Origin: a virus
Virus record (IMG/VR): IMGVR_UViG_3300042304_001092
Span: 1-28,687 of that record
DNA length: 28,687 nt
Strand: one strand, 5' to 3'
The notes below the pieces were generated by a model, which was given only the letters and a program-made list of their open reading frames with translations, ran no database searches and was not told the DNA's origin. Positions within the stretch are counted from its first letter, which is position 1. Every line of letters starts with the position of its first letter. This document shows positions 7,017 through 15,282 of this stretch, piece after piece. The translations under genes were made by a program, and so were the position numbers.

Positions 7017-7995
7017 GGATCCTCATCCTGGCGACGGCCGCCGCCGCCGCGGCCCGAGCCCCGAGGAGCGTCGAGACCTTGAACGATCGAGCGACATCGG
7101 CAGGCGACGGAGCCGCGACAATCCCCTCGGGGTAATCGTCGACCCACACGTCCACCGTCAGGCCGGCGGCGGCCGCGGCGTCGCGCTTCTGGGTGTTCGA
7201 CCCGCAGAGGATCAGGTCGGAGACCTCGAGGTCCGCGAACGCGAGCCGCAGCTCCTCGCGGTTGGCGTCGTCGTTCTCGCGTCGCGAGATACAGACGACC
7301 TTGTTTCCGGCGGCCGTTGCCATGCCCACGAACGACCGCCACAGGCCAGGGGCCGCGGTGAACGTCCGATCGTAGTCGAGGGAGATCAGCAGCCCGCGGC
7401 CCTCGGCCCTGTGCTGGAGTAGCCCTCGGGCTGCCTTCCAGGCAGACAGGGAGCGAAGGCCGACGGAGCTGGACGGGTAGGCGGCGTGCGTCACTGGCGA
7501 CACGTCGAAGATCGCGGCCTCGGTGATCGTCCGCGTAACGTTGCCGGTCGGATCCTCGTCCCACTGCTCGCCCCGGGCCTCGGTCAGCGCGAACGCGAAC
7601 GAAGACCCGAAGACGTAGCGGTCTCGGATCAGGGGCACGACCTCGGCCGTGGTCGGCGTGCCGACTGGCGGGGTCGCCCGGAAGACGAGGCCCTTGGCGT
7701 TCTCCTGGATGTCGAGCGTGCCGTTCGTGGTTCGCCCGAGGACCGCGGAGTCCATGTGATTAAACTTCGCGACCACGTCGGCCGGGCCGCGTGGGTCGTT
7801 CGGTGAGCGGTCGAGGTACTTGCGGAACGCCCCCGGCATGAACCGCTCCTTGAATCCGCCGAGGTCGACCGACCATTTGTTCCATGGAGGGGCGATCCCG
7901 ACGATCACGGGCCGGCCGTCGTCTCGGGTCTCCAGGCGGAGCTCGACATCGGGGTCGTTCGCCTGGGAGAGATATCGGGTTTCAACTTGCGACAT
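7006..7995 (-). CDS. Prohead protease fused to HAD-like phosphatase domain
   Basis: A 329-residue protein, against about 180-220 for ordinary U35 prohead proteases. Residues 1-185 are the protease: FKERFMPGAF, the catalytic His80 in KFNHMDSAVLGR, and the catalytic Ser at 131/132 in YVFGSSFAF. Residues 198-300 look like a full HAD domain. Motif I is LDYDRT (Asp207, Asp209), motif II Ser237 in VCISRR, motif III Lys270 in NTQKRD, and motif IV Asp286/Asp287 in WVDDYPE. ATG at 7995 has GGAG six bases upstream and overlaps the portal stop by 14 bases. The protease cleaves capsid and scaffold; the HAD substrate is unknown. The fusion is within one uninterrupted frame. Confidence 0.88.
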   Translation of the reverse strand: MSQVETRYLSQANDPDVELRLETRDDGRPVIVGIAPPWNKWSVDLGGFKERFMPGAFRKYLDRSPNDPRGPADVVAKFNHMDSAVLGRTTNGTLDIQENAKGLVFRATPPVGTPTTAEVVPLIRDRYVFGSSFAFALTEARGEQWDEDPTGNVTRTITEAAIFDVSPVTHAAYPSSSVGLRSLSAWKAARGLLQHRAEGRGLLISLDYDRTFTAAPGLWRSFVGMATAAGNKVVCISRRENDDANREELRLAFADLEVSDLILCGSNTQKRDAAAAAGLTVDVWVDDYPEGIVAAPSPADVARSFKVSTLLGARAAAAAAVARMRIHAG

Positions 7996-9565
7996 CGTTC
8001 TCTCCGTCAATGGGGCTGGCCGACAGTTCAGAGACTCGCTTTCCGACCGTGAACTCGGTCGGCTCGCCGTTCAGGTGGACGCGAATCGACGCGGCGGGGG
8101 CGTCGGGCGTGGCGACGATCGCGAAGGGCGAGCCCTCCACGCCGAGAACGCCGTCGGTCATCAGGTGCTCGATCGTCCCGTCGCCTCCGTCGAAGTAGAC
8201 GTACTGGCCGACGGTGAAGCCGCCCGCCTGGTCGACGCTCTCGCCGCCGCCGTCCTCGGGGACGGGATCTGCCGGTGCGGTCGTGGTGTCCGCGGCGACA
8301 GGCGGCGCGACACTCGCCTGGGCTGCCGCAGCGTCGAGCGTGGAGAACCCAAGCTGGACGAACGTCTCGTTCGCCGCTGGCGTTTCAAGTAGTGGGAAAT
8401 CCTCGCGGTCGCGGATTTCGTTCGGTGTGATCGCGCCCATGTTCCATAGGGACTGATACAGGGCAGCCCGGCCAGCGGTGTCGGCCCGAAGGACTCCGCG
8501 GGTGTCCAGCTTGCAGTACACGTCCTCGCCGTAGACCGGCTGGAGAGCCATGTCAATCGGCGACTCGATGCGCTTAGCCCACGGAAGCAGGCACCACACC
8601 TGAGCGCTCAGGTGTTCCTGTTCGACGTTCGAGTATCGCGCCATCTTCGCGTCGCCGAGCAGCGTCGAGGGGACGCCCCAGTGTCGACACACGTCGGGGA
8701 GGATCGCGTCCCGCAGCTCCTGAAACTGCGACGCCTCCATCGAGTTGGACTCGATCGGCTTAAGTCTCGTTTTCTTTGGCAGGACCGCGGCCTTTCCGCG
8801 GTTGCTCGCGCCGCCGTAGACCTCCGCGAGCATGTTCCGCAGCGCGTCGACCGCCTCGTCGGGGACCTTCTCGTCCGTCTCGAGGACCATGTCCGGGCGC
8901 GCGCTGTTATCCCAGAACGCGGTCGCCGCGGTGTCGAGCCGTTGGGCCAGCCGGATCGATGTCGCGCACATCTCCGAGGGCGCGTGCCCGACGATTCCGT
9001 TGTCTGAGATCCAGCGCCAGTGGAGTATCTGTTGCTGCGGGATCGGCTCCCACACACCGCGATCGTTCCAGAACTGGTACGTCAGCGAGTAGTCGGAGTT
9101 TTGCTCCACCTTGACGCGGCTCGGGTGTAACGGGATCAGGCTCGACATCCAGCCGCGATCGCCGGACAGGATCCTCGCGTAGCCGTTTCCGTGCAGCGCG
9201 GTCCAGTAGGCCTGGAGGACGTAGAAGTCGAACGCGCTCTGCCATCGATTCGGTCTCTTCCTGAGCGTGTAGGCGGCCGGCAGGTCGGCCTTTACTCGCC
9301 GCCCGGCTCCGTCCTCTCGCATTACCTGGAGCGGACAGATCGCGACAGCCTGGGCGATCCATCGGCAGACCCCGAAGATCGAGGACACGCGGACGGCCGT
9401 CTCCGGCCCGACGTAGCTGGTCGAGATCGCCCCGAGCGTGTTGGTCGTGCCCAGGCTCTCGGCCCGGAACGACACGACGCGTGGGGCCGCGGCGGCCTTG
9501 GCCGGAGTCCGGCGACGGCTGCCGCGGCCTCCGGAGGCTGCCGGCTTTTGGGGCTGCTTGCGCAT
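7982..9565 (-). CDS. Portal protein, HK97 family, with extra C-terminal domain
   Basis: A 527-residue protein. After a basic N-terminus (RGSRRRTPAKAAAA) come the HK97-portal landmarks: SSIFGVCRWIAQAVAICPL, YWTALHGNGYARIL with PLHPSRVKV, EPIPQQQILHWRW, FQELRDAILPDVCRHWGVP, and the stem/clip LWNMGAITPNEIRDREDFP. Portals of this family usually end soon after that last block (about 400-430). Here a further ~100 residues follow: a Pro/Ala-rich linker, then a compact beta-rich domain from about residue 445 (VGQYVYFDGGDGTIEHLMTD ... ASIRVHLNGEPTEFTVG). It forms the dodecameric DNA entry channel. It lies between TerL and the protease gene, as is standard. Confidence 0.92.
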   Translation of the reverse strand: MRKQPQKPAASGGRGSRRRTPAKAAAAPRVVSFRAESLGTTNTLGAISTSYVGPETAVRVSSIFGVCRWIAQAVAICPLQVMREDGAGRRVKADLPAAYTLRKRPNRWQSAFDFYVLQAYWTALHGNGYARILSGDRGWMSSLIPLHPSRVKVEQNSDYSLTYQFWNDRGVWEPIPQQQILHWRWISDNGIVGHAPSEMCATSIRLAQRLDTAATAFWDNSARPDMVLETDEKVPDEAVDALRNMLAEVYGGASNRGKAAVLPKKTRLKPIESNSMEASQFQELRDAILPDVCRHWGVPSTLLGDAKMARYSNVEQEHLSAQVWCLLPWAKRIESPIDMALQPVYGEDVYCKLDTRGVLRADTAGRAALYQSLWNMGAITPNEIRDREDFPLLETPAANETFVQLGFSTLDAAAAQASVAPPVAADTTTAPADPVPEDGGGESVDQAGGFTVGQYVYFDGGDGTIEHLMTDGVLGVEGSPFAIVATPDAPAASIRVHLNGEPTEFTVGKRVSELSASPIDGENDVAS

Positions 9566-9604
9566 GGAGCCAGTATCAGACCGGCCCCGCCGGCAGAATC
9601 TCTC

Positions 9605-11248
9605 CTAGATCAGCCGGATCTTCCAGTCGTCGAGGCTTGTGGCCCCTCCGGAATCCTCGTCCGTCGACGCCAGCGCGAGCGCGTTGACCAGGGCCGCGAT
9701 GCCGTCGATCTTCTCCGTCGACTTCGACTTGTCCGGTTTGATCGCCCCCGTGGGGTCGGTGTAGACGCAGACGTTGTTCGCGTTCCACTGGGCCACGGGG
9801 TTCGCGCCGTGCCTAAGCCGCTTCTCGACGACCAGGGCCTCGAGGAGCTTACAGGGCGCGTTGAGGTACGAGGTCCGCTGCGGGATGTCTTTGGTCGTGA
9901 TCCCCTCGCGCTGGAGCAGCGTCTCCAGGGCTCCGGCCTGCCACGGGTCGCAGCCGGCGGCCTTGATCTCGTGAGTCTGCCCATACGCGATGATGTCGCG
10001 AGCGACACACTCGTGATCGAGTCGGTGCCCGTCGGTGACGATCACCCAGCCGTCTCGGATCCATGAGTCATAGGGAATACCCTCGCGGACTCGGTCGGCC
10101 ACCGTCTCGCGTGGGACCCAGTAGCGCCACTCGACGGAATAGGACCCGTCGGATTCCTTGAACACGAAGGCGGCCGCGGTCATGTCGAGGTTCGACGCCA
10201 GGTCGACCCCGACCCAGCAGGGCCGGCCCTCGGTCGGGTCGAGCGGCCCGGCAGAACACTTCGACCAGTCGTCGCCGTGAAACCAGCGAGCGTCGGCAGC
10301 CTGCCAAACATTCAGGGAGTATCGGAGAAACTTGCTCATCTTCCGCGGGTCGGTCGTCGCGTCCTGGTAGTCGGCCGCGAACTCGTCTTCGGGGAACGCG
10401 ACCCCCATGGAGGGATTGGCTTTCCGCCAGACCTTCGGATCTGAGAAGTCGTCCGCCTCGTCCGCCGCGTAGATCAGACCGTAGAACGTCGGGTTCGCTT
10501 TCGGGTCGGCGAGAACGAGCTCGCAGTCCTGCCACCAGCGCCAACCGATTCCGTTTCGATCGGAGCCTGCCGTCGAGATCGAGATCACCATGCCGTTGGC
10601 CGTGCCGCGCGTCGCGTAGATCAACGCGTCGACCAGGTCCGGGGATCGGAAACTATGGATCTCGTCAAGGATCACCGATCCATTCAATCCCTCGTTCCGC
10701 CACGAGTCGGAGGATAGGCAGCGGATTTCTTTCCCGGTCTCTCGGTTCCGGATGATGCTCCGCGAGTCGACGACCTCGAGGAGCTTCGAGAGCGTGGGCG
10801 AGGCGTCGACCGACTGCCGAACCATCCGATACATGGTCCGGGCCTGGAGTCGGTCGTTCGCCGCGAGGAACACGTCCTGGGCCGGGGCGTGACAGGTCGC
10901 CATGTACTGGGCGAGCTGCGACATCAGCGACGACTTTCGATTCTTCTTCGGGACAAAGATCCCGGCCCGCCGAAACCTAAGGCGGCCGTCCGGTCGACGC
11001 CAGCCGAACAGCGGGCGAAGGACTCGCTCCTTCTGCCACTCGATCAACTCGACGTGTTTCGGATCGCCGCCTCGCTCGTCTGGGTGGCGGCAGAGCTGCT
11101 CGATGAACTCGACCGGGGCCTGGGCCGCCTCCTCGTCCCACTTGTAGCCGGCCAGGTATTCGGGCCGCTTCTTCGGGTCGCGCTTCTCAGCCGCGGACCG
11201 AGAGCCGGGCGAGGATCGCGGTTTCCGGGTCGGAGTCTTCTTTGCCAT
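9605..11248 (-). CDS. terL: Terminase large subunit
   Basis: A 547-residue packaging motor. The ATPase domain has a Walker A-like VPKKNRKSS (about 99-107) and Walker B VILDE (192-196) followed by IHSF. Coupling residues lie around SISTAGS. The nuclease domain carries Asp349 (GVDLAS), Asp434 (GCDPWQ) and Asp515 (EKIDGIAAL), the three-acid RNase H-like set. This matches the Terminase_1 / HK97-type large subunit. AGGA lies eight bases before the ATG, which is inside the end of the TerS gene (62-base overlap). With TerS and the HNH gene beside it, cos-type cutting is likely. Confidence 0.95.
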   Translation of the reverse strand: MAKKTPTRKPRSSPGSRSAAEKRDPKKRPEYLAGYKWDEEAAQAPVEFIEQLCRHPDERGGDPKHVELIEWQKERVLRPLFGWRRPDGRLRFRRAGIFVPKKNRKSSLMSQLAQYMATCHAPAQDVFLAANDRLQARTMYRMVRQSVDASPTLSKLLEVVDSRSIIRNRETGKEIRCLSSDSWRNEGLNGSVILDEIHSFRSPDLVDALIYATRGTANGMVISISTAGSDRNGIGWRWWQDCELVLADPKANPTFYGLIYAADEADDFSDPKVWRKANPSMGVAFPEDEFAADYQDATTDPRKMSKFLRYSLNVWQAADARWFHGDDWSKCSAGPLDPTEGRPCWVGVDLASNLDMTAAAFVFKESDGSYSVEWRYWVPRETVADRVREGIPYDSWIRDGWVIVTDGHRLDHECVARDIIAYGQTHEIKAAGCDPWQAGALETLLQREGITTKDIPQRTSYLNAPCKLLEALVVEKRLRHGANPVAQWNANNVCVYTDPTGAIKPDKSKSTEKIDGIAALVNALALASTDEDSGGATSLDDWKIRLI

Positions 11249-11666
11249 TCGTTGAGTCCTGCGGGATTCGGGCCGCGGAGGCTGCCGTCAGTCCGAAGTC
11301 GCGACACAGTGTGACGAAGTCGCGACGCGAGTCACGGAGCAGCTTCGCGACCGGGCTCGCGGCCTGGCCCTTGTCGGTGGCGGTGACGAAGCCCTCCGCG
11401 AGGACCTGGTCCTCGAGCTGCCGGATCTCGGCATGGAGCCGGCAGAGGATCGCGAACGAGTCGGCCTGCTCGGGGAGGAGCCTGGAGTCGGCGATCAGGA
11501 TCGGGGCGACGCGGGCCCAGTAGGCGGCGGCCGCCGGGACGGCCGACACGCTGGCCGGGATGTCGACCCGGCCGGCAGGCGCGGCCGATTCCTGGCGGTA
11601 CATGGTGTTTCTACGGCGTTTCGATTCGGAGCTGCCGGGCTTCGGGGCCGGACCTCGACTTCCCAT
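11187..11666 (-). CDS. terS: Terminase small subunit, P27 family
   Basis: A 159-residue protein beginning MGSRGPAPKPGSSESKRRR, the typical N-terminus of P27-type small terminases. The body has a helical DNA-recognition region (WARVAPILIADSRLLPEQAD, then LCRLHAEIRQLEDQVLAEG) and the SPVAKLLRDSRRDFVTLCRD block near the end. It recognises packaging sites on phage DNA and activates TerL. GGGGAG precedes the ATG by about ten bases, spaced by a short A/T tract. Placed between HNH and TerL genes as in HK97-like phages. Confidence 0.88.
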   Translation of the reverse strand: MGSRGPAPKPGSSESKRRRNTMYRQESAAPAGRVDIPASVSAVPAAAAYWARVAPILIADSRLLPEQADSFAILCRLHAEIRQLEDQVLAEGFVTATDKGQAASPVAKLLRDSRRDFVTLCRDFGLTAASAARIPQDSTNGKEDSDPETAILARLSVRG

Positions 11667-11755
11667 TTTTTAAAACTCCCCAGATATTCGCGCCGAGGCA
11701 CCATGGGGTCTTCCGTCCTTTTTTGGCCTGCCGGCCGACCCCACCCCCTTTTCGA
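11667..11755. other. Intergenic space HNH-terS, candidate cos region
   Basis: The 89 bases hold no convincing gene. They contain a G/C block with GGCC/GCCGGC palindromes (around 11727-11741), an A6 run and a T/A tract directly before terS. In HK97-like phages with an HNH gene next to the terminase, cos lies close to terS, so this space is a candidate. That is inference only: no 9-12-base cohesive sequence can be recognised by eye. Confidence 0.25.
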
Positions 11756-12052
11756 TCACAGTCGCCCCCTTCGCCGCTGCTCGGCCCTGGTCTTCGTTCC
11801 GTGGCACGACTGGCACAGGGTCTGTAGGTTCGCGTCCTCGTCCGTCCCGCCCTCCTCGAGGGGCTGGACGTGGTCGACGTGGGCGGCCTGGCCGTAGACG
11901 ACGCGCGAGCAGGCACGACACACGAACGCGTCCCGCCGGAGGATCCGCAGCCGCCGGGCCTTCCAGTCGGCGGTCCGGTAGTGGGCGACCTCCTTCGTCG
12001 CGGTCGTGCGGGCCATGGTATGCGGCCTCCAGCGTTCGACGCGGTCCGGCAT
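11756..12052 (-). CDS. HNH endonuclease (terminase-associated)
   Basis: A 98-residue protein with the full HNH fold: CRAC (first Cys pair), AAHVDHVQPLEEGG (the HxxDH core), the Asn of DANLQTLC, and CQSCHGTKT (second Cys pair plus the following His). This pattern matches the small HNH proteins beside terminase genes that help TerL cut cos in HK97 and related phages (established). ATG at 12052 has AGGA five bases upstream. ATG at 12016 has GGAGG nine bases upstream and would give an 86-residue protein; both keep the whole domain. Confidence 0.9.
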   Translation of the reverse strand: MPDRVERWRPHTMARTTATKEVAHYRTADWKARRLRILRRDAFVCRACSRVVYGQAAHVDHVQPLEEGGTDEDANLQTLCQSCHGTKTRAEQRRRGRL

Positions 12053-12059
12053 GGATGTC

Positions 12060-12383
12060 CTAGCTCACAGGGCTAGGAGACTCTGGCGGCAGGAGGGCGA
12101 GGGCGTCAGCCAGGGGCAGCACCTCCACCGCAGGCAGCAGCACCTCCATGTCGGCGTTCGCCCACATTTCATGCAGATACCCACCCGGCTCCGTTGCGAT
12201 CAGGATGTCGGCGGTGAGCATCAGTCGCCCATCGGAGAGCGGCACAGGCGTGGCACGGCAATCGGGCCTGCCGTGTTCCGCGTGGAGTTCCGCGAGGCGA
12301 GCCGCAAGGGCAGGGGCGAACACTAGGGCGTGCTCGCAGCCCCATTCGTAGGTGATGGGCAGTGTGATGTCGGAAAGTGTCAT
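12060..12383 (-). CDS. Acidic small protein after tail-fibre gene
   Basis: A 107-residue protein beginning MTLSDITLPITYEWGCEHAL. It is rich in Leu, Ala and acidic residues and ends in a Pro/Ser tail. The ATG overlaps the adhesin stop as ATGA, so it is co-translated. Small genes in this position after a fibre gene often encode fibre-assembly chaperones, but the sequence itself does not prove that. Its upstream same-frame extension is alternative-frame shadow of the adhesin gene. Confidence 0.65.
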   Translation of the reverse strand: MTLSDITLPITYEWGCEHALVFAPALAARLAELHAEHGRPDCRATPVPLSDGRLMLTADILIATEPGGYLHEMWANADMEVLLPAVEVLPLADALALLPPESPSPVS

Positions 12384-14746
12384 GCTCTGCCCATTGCTGA
12401 GTTGAAGGCGGCGAGGGCGGTGTTGTATTGGCCGACTTGCGTAGCGGTCATGGCAAGGCCGAGCGAGTAGCCGCCGAGCCTCGCGTTGGCGTAGGACGAA
12501 ACGACTGCGTTGCGGTTGTTGTAGGCAAACACATAAATCGGAAACGTGCGGCTCGCCGTTTCGTTCGGCTGGGCGACGGCAGAGCCTACTGAGGATGCCC
12601 CGACATACAGGTTGTTTGCCGTTGCGCTTCCAACGCCGCTCAACAAGCCCGGAGTGTAGGAGTTGCTGGAGTTGTCGGACTGACTTCCCGTAGTTCCGTA
12701 GTTGTACCAAACCCAGATTCGCGGAGTGGAGACAAACGAAACGAGTGCCTGGAAGAAGCGAGGCGAAACGCCGTCGCCGTTGGTGTCTGCCCCGATGAAC
12801 CCTGGATTGCCAGAAGTGACAGACGATACATACGAGGATAGATGGTAGTCGCGGATGTTCGTAAAGTTCATCGGCACGCCAGTGTTCAAATACTTGGTGC
12901 TGCCGTCGCCCCTCAACCCGCTGGCCTCATTGTAATCCGGCGCGACGAAGTTGTTGTTGTCATCGGTGGTGTTGCCGTACTGCGTCCCACCCAGCGACGG
13001 GCCGCGAAACAGCGGTGTCCTAACGGCAGCGAGGGAGGCATCGGAGTTGCCGCAGAACAGGTTGAGACGGTAGAAGCGATCCCGCAGCGAACCGCCCGGC
13101 GCGTTTTCGATGTCGGTACAAAACTGGTTCACCGCGTTCGCCGTCGCGGTACTCACCGTGCCGCCGTTGCTGTACACGCGATTGATCCAGTCCTGCGCGT
13201 CGGCGTTGGAGACTTGCGGGGCGAGGGTGATTCCCCAGCGGGCGGCTAAGTAGCGTTCAATGCGTGTGATATTCGCGGCTGGCATCGACGCGGCATACGT
13301 CAGGAACTCGCACCAGGAGGCAGTCCCACCGGCACCCTGCGCCGTATTTATTGCTAGCGTGCCGCTGGTGTCCGAATAGACGCCAGTGCAATCGGTCTTG
13401 CGAAGTATCTCTACACCGTCGCGACGAATGGACATGATCGCACCGTCGCGAAACGCACTGTACACATGCCCAACATTTTCGGCTTCATTGCCAACGACAC
13501 CGGTAAGCCTCGCTCCTGGGATCGCGCCAAAGTCAACGATGTGGCTGCCGGCAGAACCAAAGTCACTACAGTAAAAAATACGGCTGGCTGTGTTGGGGTT
13601 TGTTGGCGAGCCGTAGGCAATGAGTGCCCCTCCGCCTTCTGGCCGTGCAACGAACGCGAAGAACACTTTTGGTGAAGTGGTGGCGTCGGCAACATATTGG
13701 GCGACCGTAGCAGGCGACACTAGATTTTTTGTAGTTGCGTCAAAAGCAAGAGCCTTTCTGCTGCCTTGACTTGTCGCACTGATGGCACCGCGACTCCCCG
13801 CCGTCGCCTGCACCGCGTGCCTGCCGTTTCCAGACTTGTCGGCCCAGTACCCCACCGGATCGCTGCTCGCGGTGGCGGGAGCGTGGACGCCGGAGATGCC
13901 CCACTTGGCGGCGAGGTAGGATTCGACCGATGCGTACTCGGCTGCGCTCAAGGCGCGGTCCCATCGCACAACTTCGCAAAGAGTGATCCTAGCGCGATAC
14001 AGTGTGTCAACCGCGCCCGACTGGAATCTGCCGCCGATGAGAATGCCCGCTGCCGTCCCAGTGCTTGCTGACGCATTGACGGCCTGAGTGATTCCGTTGC
14101 TGCGAATCATCTGCCTGTCACCGGCAGCGATTTGCCTCCGCAGCGTGACTACCGAGATGGGCAGGGTTGATACGCCCGTCCAGTTCAAAGAGAACGCCCC
14201 TGAGTTTAGGCTGATTATGTTGTCGGATAGTTGAAGGTCGGCCACCCATCCATTCGCGTTTGCGTTGTCGTTTCCGGTCGCCGGGTAGTACGCAAACAAA
14301 CCGGCGTAGTTCACCGCCACATCCTCGCGAACGACCATGATGACAGTGTTGTCGCCAAGGGCGACTGAAGTCGCGGCCGACAGGAAGTCAGTGCCGTCGA
14401 ACGTCAGCGCGGATCGCCCGTTGACGGCGGCTGCGGCAGCGGTTGGCCTGGAGCCAGATGTTGGCTGGATCAGGTCGATGGCCGCAGTGCTTTTGTCTGC
14501 CCATCGCCCTACCGTCGTTGTCGCCAGCGTCGTTCCCGTGTCGGCAGCAAAGAGCGTGGACGCATCGCTCGCGTCCCACCAGCCCACGCACCCCGCGATA
14601 TCCAGCGGGCTCGCCACCGCCACCACCGGACCCGCGTCGGTGGTGTAGGTGGAGCCGGGATCAGAGGCGTCTAGCCACAGGGCTAGACCGGGGATGGATC
14701 GCGGTGTGAAGGCCGACCCCTTCAGTAGTCGCGGGCTTAGTGCCAT
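12380..14746 (-). CDS. Large LamG/concanavalin-like tail adhesin
   Basis: A 788-residue protein. Two LamG-like modules are visible. The first runs from VGWWDASDASTLF through GRWADKS and ALTFDGTDFLSA to YLAAKWGISG. The second runs from YWADKSGNGRHAVQ through KALAFDATTKNL to YLAARWGITL. A third beta-rich module follows (GLRGDGSTKYLNTG, YVGASS) and ends YNTALAAFNSAMGRA, a common end of phage concanavalin-type tail proteins. These modules bind surface glycans (family knowledge). ATG at 14746 lies three bases after the previous stop with GGAGGG upstream. The base composition looks lower in GC than the neighbouring head genes, suggesting exchange of the receptor-binding module. Confidence 0.85.
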   Translation of the reverse strand: MALSPRLLKGSAFTPRSIPGLALWLDASDPGSTYTTDAGPVVAVASPLDIAGCVGWWDASDASTLFAADTGTTLATTTVGRWADKSTAAIDLIQPTSGSRPTAAAAAVNGRSALTFDGTDFLSAATSVALGDNTVIMVVREDVAVNYAGLFAYYPATGNDNANANGWVADLQLSDNIISLNSGAFSLNWTGVSTLPISVVTLRRQIAAGDRQMIRSNGITQAVNASASTGTAAGILIGGRFQSGAVDTLYRARITLCEVVRWDRALSAAEYASVESYLAAKWGISGVHAPATASSDPVGYWADKSGNGRHAVQATAGSRGAISATSQGSRKALAFDATTKNLVSPATVAQYVADATTSPKVFFAFVARPEGGGALIAYGSPTNPNTASRIFYCSDFGSAGSHIVDFGAIPGARLTGVVGNEAENVGHVYSAFRDGAIMSIRRDGVEILRKTDCTGVYSDTSGTLAINTAQGAGGTASWCEFLTYAASMPAANITRIERYLAARWGITLAPQVSNADAQDWINRVYSNGGTVSTATANAVNQFCTDIENAPGGSLRDRFYRLNLFCGNSDASLAAVRTPLFRGPSLGGTQYGNTTDDNNNFVAPDYNEASGLRGDGSTKYLNTGVPMNFTNIRDYHLSSYVSSVTSGNPGFIGADTNGDGVSPRFFQALVSFVSTPRIWVWYNYGTTGSQSDNSSNSYTPGLLSGVGSATANNLYVGASSVGSAVAQPNETASRTFPIYVFAYNNRNAVVSSYANARLGGYSLGLAMTATQVGQYNTALAAFNSAMGRA

Positions 14747-14748
14747 AT

Positions 14749-15273
14749 TCAGCCAACCCTCCAACCGGCACTAGTCGCGTCATAGACCACGGGCGCCGAT
14801 GCCCCCGGAGATAGAACGTAGTCGCTAGCACCAGCGCAGATAAATCGATTTGCTGCCGTGCTAGATGCGCTCTGATGCCGTAGCGTAATGTCGAACGTGC
14901 CAATATTGACCAACAGCCGCGCGTCACCACCGACCGTAGCGACGATTCCCGTGATGCTGCGGGCGGCGCTACCGGATATCCGCTGGATGTCGCCAGATGC
15001 CAGCGCGTAGTTATTCTGATCGGCCGTCAACTGCGCCGGCGAGGCTACCGTGTTGCTGATGTCGCCTGATGAGAGAGTGATAACGCCGGTTCGGCCTGCG
15101 ACCGATGACACGGTTCCGGTGTAGGCGAGCGTAGACCACGCGGCCGATCCGTTGCCGATTTTGAACCGCTGCGGAGTGGTGTCTGTTTCCACCCCGATTT
15201 CGCCCGCCGCCAGAGTGGGGTTTGTGGCGGTCCAGTTTGCGCCGGTGTCCCGGCGCTGTTGCATTCGTGGCAT
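14749..15273 (-). CDS. Tail fibre with Mtd-type N-terminal module
   Basis: A 174-residue protein. The N-terminus (MPRMQQRRDTGANWTATNPT, then LAAGEIGVETD and FKIGNGSAAWSTLAY) is the short structural repeat found at the start of many phage fibres and major tropism determinants. The rest (SSVAGRTGVITLSSGDI, QRISGSAARSI, a Ser/Ala-rich beta region) looks like a fibre shaft and end. It would attach the adhesin to the tail. It ends two bases before the LamG adhesin start codon, so the two probably work as a pair. Confidence 0.82.
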   Translation of the reverse strand: MPRMQQRRDTGANWTATNPTLAAGEIGVETDTTPQRFKIGNGSAAWSTLAYTGTVSSVAGRTGVITLSSGDISNTVASPAQLTADQNNYALASGDIQRISGSAARSITGIVATVGGDARLLVNIGTFDITLRHQSASSTAANRFICAGASDYVLSPGASAPVVYDATSAGWRVG

Positions 15274-15282
15274 TGGAAACCC

